Below are positions 56,929-61,961 of a stretch of DNA of 61,961 nt, in pieces. Below the pieces are notes generated by a model. It searched no databases. It was given only the letters and a program-made list of their open reading frames with translations, and had not been told where the DNA came from. Source of the stretch: Pseudomonadota bacterium (GTDB lineage: Bacteria > Pseudomonadota > Gammaproteobacteria > Burkholderiales > Burkholderiaceae_C); assembly GCA_021845505.1 (NCBI GenBank), contig JAJZVU010000021.1, forward strand, positions 1 to 61,961, given 5' to 3'. The position numbers and the translations under genes are program-made. Position 1 is the first letter of the stretch. Every line of letters starts with the position of its first letter.

Positions 56929-58553
56929 GCCGGAGGTTCCACGCTGGAGTCCAGGCGGAACACCGTGCCGCCGTCGAACGCGCCGCCGGTCGAGGTGCCA
57001 CCCCACAACCTGCCGTCGGCAGCCAGCGCCAGCCCGCTCCTGGGGCGTGCGCCGTCGCGCAGCCGTGCGTCGCCGAAGGCGTGCAGCACCTCGATGGTAT
57101 CGTCGCCGGGGTCGAATGCGTAGAGCGTGCCGGCGCCGTGCGCGCCGCCGGAGAAGCTGGCTGCGTACAGGCGCCCGTCGCTGCCTTCGACCGGAACGCC
57201 CCGCGGATCGGCCGGGGCGGGGGCCTCGGCGCCGAAGCGATGGCGCTCGCGCAGCACGCCGTCGCTGCCCAGGCTGTACAGCACGCCGGGGTGTTCGCTC
57301 GACTGGGCCACTCCGTACAGCACGCCGTCGCGCGCGCGCAGCAGGCCGTGCTGCGGGGCAGGCCAGGCGGCGGGCATCGATGCCACGCTCCAGCTCAGGC
57401 GCAGCCTCGGGTCGCAGCAGAACACCCCGCCGCGTCCCCCGCCGCCGCCTTCGGTCGCGGTGCCGTAGAGCATGCCGGCGTCGTCCTCGACCAGCGCGCC
57501 CCGGGGGCGCGACAGAGCGCCGCCGGCGTCGTCCAGGTCCGCGGTGCTCACGCTCGATCCATTGTCCATCGCGAGCGCGGCCTGGGGGTCGACAAAGCCG
57601 TGCAACACCCGCAGCGCGCCGTCGGTGGTGATGCGGTAGACCGTGCCACCGCCACCCGGTCCGCCGCTCGCGGTGGTGCCGTACAGCGCGCCGTCGCGCC
57701 CGAGCAGCAGCGGCGAACTCGGCTCGGTTCCGGCATGCGGATCGGCGCCGAAGCTGTGCAGCGACCGCCAGGCCCAGTTCGAGCCCTGGCGCCGCACCTG
57801 GAACACCGAGCCCTGGCCGTACAGCCCGCCGCTGCTCGTGACGCCGTACAGGTTGCCGTCGCGCGCCAGGGTCATCGCGTAGGGCACGCGGTCGCCCGCC
57901 TGGTCGTCGAACGCGTGCACCACCGACTCGCTGCCGTCGGCGGCCACGCGCAGCACCGCGCCCTGGCGCCACGGGCCGCCGTGCGCGGACACCGCCATCA
58001 TGCTGCCGTCTCCTGCCTGCACGAACGGGCTCAGCCAGTCGGCGGCGTCCGCGGCGTCCCCCAGCGAATGCACGGTGCGCAGCCCGGCGCGCCCGCAGCG
58101 CACCCGCACGCCCAGGAAATCCCCGCCGGGCAGTCCGCTGCCGAAGGACACCCGGCAGGTCTGCGCGGGAGGGTGGGTGGCCACCTCCACGTCGAAGCCC
58201 TCGCCCTCGGCGACGCGACGGCCGAAGACAAAGGGCCCCGGCGCCCGCAGTTCGAGCGGGTCGTCCTGGTTGTTGAGCAGCTTCAAGGCGCCGCGCAAAC
58301 CGGTGACGGTGCCGCCGATGCGGTAGCCCGTGACCCTGTCGGGGCGCCTGGCGTGGTCCGGATCGAAGGCCTGGCCTCCGGAATGGCCGCCGCATGCGCT
58401 GAGCACGCACAGCGGCACGCACAGCAGCGCGCGAAGCAGCCAGCGGCCGACTCGGCGCGCTGCGCTGCCGGCCGCCATCTCGGGGGCCCGAGCGAGGGCG
58501 AAGCCACGCGCGGCGCGCGGCGGGGCACATGACACGATGGGCATGACGGGCAT
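56925..58553 (-). CDS. GloVer-repeat lipoprotein, paralogue G
   Basis: A 542-aa protein. The lipobox LCVLSAC|GGHSG lies near residue 55 after a long basic N-region. The Ig-like domain begins YRIGGTVTGLRGALKLLNNQ and ends with CRVSFGSGLPGGDFLGVRVR then C. Repeats are MMAVSAHGG, LYGVTSSGGLYGQGSVF, LYGTTASGGPGGGGTVY, LYGTATEGGGGGRGGVF, degenerate LYGVAQSSEHPGVLY, LYAASFSGGAHGAGTLY and LWGGTSTGGAFDGGTVFRLD, then a short tail SSVEPPA. The interblade block is LSRPRGALVE. Start 58553 is chosen for AAGGAGGG nine bases upstream; ATG 58478 would give a shorter signal peptide but has no good ribosome site. Separated from the array by the rhs locus. Confidence 0.8.
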   Translation of the reverse strand: MPVMPIVSCAPPRAARGFALARAPEMAAGSAARRVGRWLLRALLCVPLCVLSACGGHSGGQAFDPDHARRPDRVTGYRIGGTVTGLRGALKLLNNQDDPLELRAPGPFVFGRRVAEGEGFDVEVATHPPAQTCRVSFGSGLPGGDFLGVRVRCGRAGLRTVHSLGDAADAADWLSPFVQAGDGSMMAVSAHGGPWRQGAVLRVAADGSESVVHAFDDQAGDRVPYAMTLARDGNLYGVTSSGGLYGQGSVFQVRRQGSNWAWRSLHSFGADPHAGTEPSSPLLLGRDGALYGTTASGGPGGGGTVYRITTDGALRVLHGFVDPQAALAMDNGSSVSTADLDDAGGALSRPRGALVEDDAGMLYGTATEGGGGGRGGVFCCDPRLRLSWSVASMPAAWPAPQHGLLRARDGVLYGVAQSSEHPGVLYSLGSDGVLRERHRFGAEAPAPADPRGVPVEGSDGRLYAASFSGGAHGAGTLYAFDPGDDTIEVLHAFGDARLRDGARPRSGLALAADGRLWGGTSTGGAFDGGTVFRLDSSVEPPA

Positions 58554-58598
58554 GGACTCGGCCCTCCTTGCAGGAATCCCGGGGATCGGCATGGACAC

Positions 58599-58627
58599 AT
58601 CTGAATGCGATGCGAAACAAATGGCAA
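58599..58627 (-). promoter_or_regulatory. Candidate promoter of paralogue G
   Basis: On the minus strand TTGCCA (58622-58627), a 17-bp spacer and TCAGAT (58599-58604) lie about 46 bp upstream of the chosen start. It is supported only by box similarity and by the lower G+C of this patch. Confidence 0.35.
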
Positions 58628-58960
58628 GACCTGCGCGCGACGGTTCACGGCCGATTCAGGCTGCGCTGTCGCGGCGCTCGCCCTGGCCCGCACGGGGAGG
58701 TCGCGTCCTGCTCGGCGCGCCCGGGCGCGGCCTATCGATTCGGCAAGCATCCTGCGACTCCGACCCAACGCCCGGGTCCACCCGCAGGTCCCTGGGTCGG
58801 GCCCTGAGCGGCGAGCCGGATGCGATGGCCCTTGCAGCGATCCGCGGGCCGTCCTGTCTGGGCCGACAGCGGGTATTGGATGAGCCTGTGCGGCTGCGCC
58901 CGCGGCAAGACGCCATCATCACCTCGGCAGGTGCATGGATGTCGCATTCGGCAGCCCAGG
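58628..58960. other. Intergenic stretch without a supportable gene
   Basis: The 333 bp between the promoter of paralogue G and the toxin-antitoxin operator contain only short frames with Arg/Pro/Gly-rich, low-complexity products on both strands. I see no RNA gene or terminator. The stretch is the divergent upstream region of two outward-facing units. Confidence 0.5.
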
Positions 58961-58962
58961 AT

Positions 58963-58979
58963 ATACGTCAGTGACGTAT
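58963..58979. promoter_or_regulatory. Perfect 17-bp palindrome, operator of the toxin-antitoxin operon
   Basis: ATACGTCAGTGACGTAT is fully symmetric around one base. Its right edge overlaps TATGAT (58977-58982), a good -10 box. Binding by the XRE antitoxin would block initiation, the usual autoregulation of HigBA-type operons. If TATGAT is used, transcription would begin at about 58989, right at the ATG at 58990. Confidence 0.65.
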
Positions 58980-58989
58980 GATCGGGGCG

Positions 58990-59310
58990 ATGCACACCGT
59001 CGTCGAGACCCCGCTCTTCGGTGCCGACGCCAAGTCGATCTGGACCGAGGACGAGCGTGGCGAGTTCTGCGCGTGGCTTGCCGCGAACCCGTTGGCAGGC
59101 GACGTGATCCCGGGTTCGGGCGGATGTCGCAAGCTGCGCTGGAGCCGCTCGGGAACGGGCAAGCGCGGTGGAGTTCGTGTGATTTACTACAACCGGCTGG
59201 AAAGCGGAGTGATCTTCCTTCTGGTCATCTATGCGAAGGCCGTGCGCGGCACCATTCCCGCCAACATCCTCAAGGCCATCAAGGAGGAAATCGACCATGT
59301 CCAAGCGTGA
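58990..59310 (+). CDS. RelE/HigB-type toxin
   Basis: A 106-aa protein beginning MHTVVETPLFGADAKSIWTE. It has the RelE-superfamily core: AANPLAGDVIPGSGGCRKLR, SGTGKRGGVRVIYYNRLESG and FLLVIYAKAVRGTIPANILK. The conserved basic and Tyr residues (KLRW, GKRGGVRVIYY) suit ribosome-dependent mRNA cleavage. An in-frame ATG at 58978 lies inside the operator palindrome, so 58990 is the better start and the message may be leaderless. The 3' end overlaps the antitoxin start by 14 bp. Confidence 0.85.
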   Translation: MHTVVETPLFGADAKSIWTEDERGEFCAWLAANPLAGDVIPGSGGCRKLRWSRSGTGKRGGVRVIYYNRLESGVIFLLVIYAKAVRGTIPANILKAIKEEIDHVQA

Positions 59311-59578
59311 GGTCATGACCGGCGAGGAGCTCGGGCACAAGCTGCTCGAATCGGTCAAGCAGATGCGAGCCGGGCAGGGTGCCGTCGTGCATTCGCCGGT
59401 TGCCCAGGCGCGAGCTGCCTCGGGGCTCTCGCAGTCGAAATTCGCCGCACTCATGGGGGTATCGGTGCGCACGCTCCAGGAGTGGGAGCAGGGGCGACGC
59501 AAGCCGTCCGGTGCGGCGCAAACGTTGATGATTGTTGCGACGCGTCACCCAGAGATCTTGCGGGAACTGGCGGCTTGA
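59297..59578 (+). CDS. XRE-family antitoxin (HigA/NadS-like)
   Basis: A 93-aa protein. The N-terminal toxin-contacting part is MTGEELGHKLLESVKQMRAG. The C-terminal helix-turn-helix is ARAASGLSQSKFAALMGVSV followed by RTLQEWEQGRRKPSGAAQTL, the classic NadS/HigA form. AAGGAGG lies eight bases upstream of ATG 59297, inside the toxin gene, giving strong independent translation of the antitoxin. Toxin-first order is the HigBA arrangement. Confidence 0.9.
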   Translation: MSKREVMTGEELGHKLLESVKQMRAGQGAVVHSPVAQARAASGLSQSKFAALMGVSVRTLQEWEQGRRKPSGAAQTLMIVATRHPEILRELAA

Positions 59579-59956
59579 GTGCAGCGGGGCGCGCTGGCGT
59601 TGCTCGGGGCGAGGCAACCACGCCACCTGTCGACGCCAGAAGGCGCTCATCGCAGGAGGATTCGGGGATTGCCATCTGTGGCGCGTCGACCGGCAGGTCC
59701 ACGTCGCTGCGCTCGGTGTCTACTCCGCGCGCGATGAGCCGAACCCCCGACGCGCTGCGCCGTGCCCAACACGGCCTTGCGCTTGCGGCGATCCACGTTG
59801 GCTCGCCCGCCGGCGTCGTCGAAGCTCGTGCCCGTGGGCCAGTATGCGACAAGGCGACGATGGCCGGGATCAGGGCGCGCTTCATCACCGCCGCCGACCT
59901 GATGCCACGACTGGGCACCGCTCGGGAGCAAAGCCGGCGCGCGGTCCGCAGAACGC
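59579..59956. other. Gene-poor stretch, possible relic of a nucleotidyltransferase
   Basis: No convincing gene lies in these 378 bp. On the minus strand a frame from 59885 includes ARGVDTERSDVDLPVD, which recalls the GS-x-ARG-x-SDVDL motif of small nucleotidyltransferases (MNT/toxin-antitoxin type), but the GS is absent and the surrounding residues are not family-like. If real, it is a decayed fragment beside the toxin-antitoxin pair. I give it little weight. Confidence 0.25.
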
Positions 59957-60520
59957 TCAGGGCGTGAGCGCGCGGTAGCTGGTGACCTCGTTGCCGAACC
60001 AGGATCGCTGGTCGCCGACGAGCACGTACCGGCCGACGCCCAGGGTGCGCGCCGCAGCCGCCGATACGCAGAAGTGCTGCAGGCGCGACGCGGCTCCCGG
60101 TCGCTCGACGCGCAGTCCGTTGCAGCGGGTGAAGCGGCTTTCGTGCAGGTAGGTTCCGGTGATCAGGTACCGGCGGTAGCTCAGCGTGCCGAACACCGTG
60201 TTGCCGAAGGAGTCGACGAAGAAGGCGACCGCCACGACGCACAGCAGCGCGGTCACGAAGGCGCGCGTCCAGGCGGCGCCACCCTCGTAGACCTTGTAGT
60301 CGCCGCCCCACGCGCCGCGCGGGCGGTACACGCAGCCCAGGATGCTGCCGCGGATTCGCAGGGTCAGCCAGAGTGTCGCCGCTGCGGCCGGCAGCGCGCA
60401 GCCCAGCAGGTACGCGTGGCTGGGCTGGAAATTGCGGTGGGTGAAATACATCGCCATGATGACGGCGAAGCACGCCACCGGCAGGACCTGGACATAGGTG
60501 GGAACGCTGCGCTCTTCCAT
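59957..60520 (-). CDS. Hypothetical membrane protein
   Basis: A 187-aa protein, not recognised. Three predicted membrane segments are at about 8-26 (YVQVLPVACFAVIMAMYF), 36-52 (AYLLGCALPAAAATLWLTL) and 87-103 (AFVTALLCVVAVAFFVDSFG). The C-terminal 75 residues are soluble and contain two Cys (TRCNGLRVERPG, QHFCVSAAAARTLG). ATG at 60520 has a weak ribosome site. Single gene; no functional context. Confidence 0.7.
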   Translation of the reverse strand: MEERSVPTYVQVLPVACFAVIMAMYFTHRNFQPSHAYLLGCALPAAAATLWLTLRIRGSILGCVYRPRGAWGGDYKVYEGGAAWTRAFVTALLCVVAVAFFVDSFGNTVFGTLSYRRYLITGTYLHESRFTRCNGLRVERPGAASRLQHFCVSAAAARTLGVGRYVLVGDQRSWFGNEVTSYRALTP

Positions 60521-60733
60521 GATGCGTGGGCGGGTCGTCGTGGGTGGCGGAGCCTTCGGGCCATGCGAAGGTCTCGTTCCGGAAAAAGCGGGACAACTTC
60601 CCGCGAATTCTCATAGTATTCTTAACAAATTCCAACAATAAGCGATTCGACCGGTTGAATATCAGGGTTTGCGCATGGATTCGCGCGCTGCCTGCGGGCG
60701 CTGCCGGACCGCGCTCCCCGCCCGCGCGCAGCC

Positions 60734-61768
60734 ATGCTGACCGACATCCACCTCGTCTCCGATTCCCCCGCCGAAGCGCGCTCCCTGAGTGAACAGGCGC
60801 TCGCGCTGATCGACAGGTTGCAGGCGCCGCGAGGCCCTGTGCAGTACGTCGTCGCCTACGTGCTGCTGAGCCGCCTGAACGCCCAGCTCTCCCAGGCCTT
60901 CGAGCCTCACCTGCGGCAGGACACCGCGCCACCGGTCAAGGTCTGGCACGCCCTGTTCGACTCGCACATCGGAGGCTGCGGCGCGCAGATGCCCGAGAGC
61001 GTCGGCGAGGCGCTCAAGGGCCTTCTCGCGTCGGTGGTCGAACATGTCGCCGAGGCCGGACGCAACAGCGACGTGTTCGGTGCCGAGGTACGCCATGCGA
61101 TGGCGGGGCTCGACCAGCCCGGGGACCTGGGCGCCGACGCCGTGCTCGAGGTCGCGCGGCGACTGCTCGCCGCCGGGGAGTCGGCGCGCGAGCGGGCCGA
61201 CAGGCTGCAGGCGCAATTGCAGGCCTCGGTGGCCGACGCCCAGCGGCTGCGCAAGGAACTCGACGAGCAGAGGCACGCGGTGATGCACGACCCGCTGACC
61301 GGCCTGCTCAACCGGCGCGGCATGGCCGCGCGCATGCAAGCCCTGATGCAGGCCGGGGCCGATGCGGCCTTCGCGCTGCTGATGATCGACATCGACCATT
61401 TCAAGCAGTTCAACGACAGCTTCGGCCATGCGGTCGGCGACGCGGTGATCCGCAATGTGGCGCAGGCCATCCGCGCCTGCCTGCGGGACATCGACCATGC
61501 GGTGCGGTACGGGGGCGAGGAATTCCTGGTGATCCTGCCCGAGACCTTGCAGCACGGCGCGCTGGCGACGGCCGAGGCGATCCGCTCCAAGGTCAGCGGC
61601 CTGCGGCTGGTGCGCCGCCGCGACAACCTGACGCTGCCGTCGTTCTCGGTGTCGGTGGGCGTGGCCGCCGGGCGGCAGGGCGAGGACAGCGAAACCCTGC
61701 TGCAGCGCGCCGACGCCGCGCTCTACCAGGCCAAGCAGTCCGGGCGCAACCGGGTGGCGCACGCCTGA
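60734..61768 (+). CDS. GGDEF-domain diguanylate cyclase
   Basis: A 344-aa cytoplasmic protein. The N-terminal 150 residues are helical and unassigned (sensor or dimerisation). A coiled-coil-like linker follows at about 155-183 (SARERADRLQAQLQASVADA). The GGDEF domain starts with HDPLTGLLNRRGM and has MIDIDHFKQFNDSFGHAVGD and the active site GGEEF (260-264). An RxxD product-inhibition site (RDID) lies just upstream, and GVAAGRQG and LLQRADAALYQAKQSGRNRV follow. All residues for c-di-GMP synthesis and feedback are present. The 213-bp upstream gap has an A+T-rich patch at 60605-60660, where a promoter is likely. Confidence 0.93.
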   Translation: MLTDIHLVSDSPAEARSLSEQALALIDRLQAPRGPVQYVVAYVLLSRLNAQLSQAFEPHLRQDTAPPVKVWHALFDSHIGGCGAQMPESVGEALKGLLASVVEHVAEAGRNSDVFGAEVRHAMAGLDQPGDLGADAVLEVARRLLAAGESARERADRLQAQLQASVADAQRLRKELDEQRHAVMHDPLTGLLNRRGMAARMQALMQAGADAAFALLMIDIDHFKQFNDSFGHAVGDAVIRNVAQAIRACLRDIDHAVRYGGEEFLVILPETLQHGALATAEAIRSKVSGLRLVRRRDNLTLPSFSVSVGVAAGRQGEDSETLLQRADAALYQAKQSGRNRVAHA

Positions 61769-61791
61769 GCGCCGGCCGGGCGCGCCGGCGC

Positions 61792-61889
61792 CTGCACCGG
61801 CGCGCGCCTGGCGCAGCGCGCCGCCGCCTGCACCGGCGCGCGCCTGGCGCGGCGCGCCGCCGCTACACCGCGCGCGCCTGGCGCAGCGC
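61792..61889. repeat. Tandem 36-bp repeat derived from the 3' end of the CoA-transferase gene
   Basis: Two near-identical 36-bp units (61792-61827 and 61828-61863) carry CGCGCGCCTGGCGC. They are followed by a third, partial unit that is the last codons of the minus-strand gene at 61863. The gene end appears to have been copied twice outward, beyond its stop codon. Confidence 0.7.
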
Positions 61890-61961
61890 TTCGATGTCGG
61901 CGTCGCTGCGGCCGAGTTCGCGCAGGATCGCCCGGGTGTGCTGCCCGAGCCGGGGAATCGC
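61863..61961 (-). CDS. CaiB/BaiF family CoA-transferase, 3' end only
   Basis: Only 32 C-terminal codons are inside the window, reading AIPRLGQHTRAILRELGRSD and ADIEALRQARAV before TAG. This is the typical class III CoA-transferase end (P-x-LG-x-HT-x-xIL-x-ELG plus a short helix). The rest of the gene lies beyond base 61961. Substrate cannot be judged. Confidence 0.8.
   Translation of the reverse strand, partial: AIPRLGQHTRAILRELGRSDADIEALRQARAV

Overview
The window is chromosomal DNA of very high G+C, read by eye at roughly 70%, with dense coding, strong Shine-Dalgarno sites and short gaps. Gene content (acetoin dehydrogenase E2 with a fused hydrolase domain, NitT/TauT-type ABC importer, LonB-like protease, Bcr/CflA pump, ACAD-rich acyl-CoA loci, low-specificity threonine aldolase) fits a betaproteobacterium of the order Burkholderiales. 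I cannot name a genus. No rRNA, tRNA, CRISPR array, insertion sequence or replication origin was seen.

Region 1 (1-8.0 kb): the 3' end of an acoC-like gene, then a control region with a TTGACA-17-TACGGT promoter, two identical LacI-type operator 14-mers and a 13-codon leader ORF. These drive a seven-gene operon: two permeases, an ATPase and a periplasmic protein of a NitT/TauT importer, then an HpsN-type (histidinol-dehydrogenase-like) dehydrogenase, an SDR and a zinc MDR dehydrogenase. The best reading is uptake and oxidation of dihydroxypropanesulfonate or a similar small polyol sulfonate.

Region 2 (8.0-17.7 kb): sdaA, ltaE, a protein joining an unknown N-terminal domain to a zinc-site-broken copy of the C-terminal half of 3-dehydroquinate synthase (AroB), an SDR lacking its tyrosine, a LonB-like protease and a Bcr/CflA transporter that overlaps it tail to tail.

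Region 3 (17.7-31.3 kb): an acyl-CoA catabolic island around an IclR regulator. Leftward: two ACADs, an SDR and a quinone-oxidoreductase-like MDR. Rightward: a hydratase/3-hydroxyacyl-CoA dehydrogenase fusion, a CurA-type reductase, an APH-fold kinase and an ACAD. The last two resemble the LvaA/LvaC (ACAD10/11) pair that handles 4-hydroxyacyl-CoA. Matching 19-bp operators lie upstream of both arms. A 944-aa ACP/fatty-acyl-AMP-ligase/PlsC fusion follows.

Region 4 (31.5-40.3 kb): envelope and metal genes: a poly-Gly/Arg-Asp-Gln secreted protein, a lipoprotein with a GSS stutter, a glycine-zipper lipoprotein, a P-type ATPase divergent from a CDF exporter, two small secreted proteins and an aldo/keto reductase.

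Region 5 (40.4-58.6 kb) is the most unusual: seven leftward paralogues of a secreted protein built from an Ig-like domain and seven GloVer-type repeats, which I read as a seven-bladed beta-propeller. Six are in a row (40400-50136) and one is at 56925. Between them lie pcaC, a scar made of a DUF2784 deletion copy and an rhs fragment, a putative immunity gene, a 1504-aa Rhs/YD-repeat toxin and an intact DUF2784 gene. The region ends with a RelE/HigB-NadS-type toxin-antitoxin pair, a small membrane protein, a GGDEF cyclase and the 3' end of a CaiB/BaiF CoA-transferase gene.
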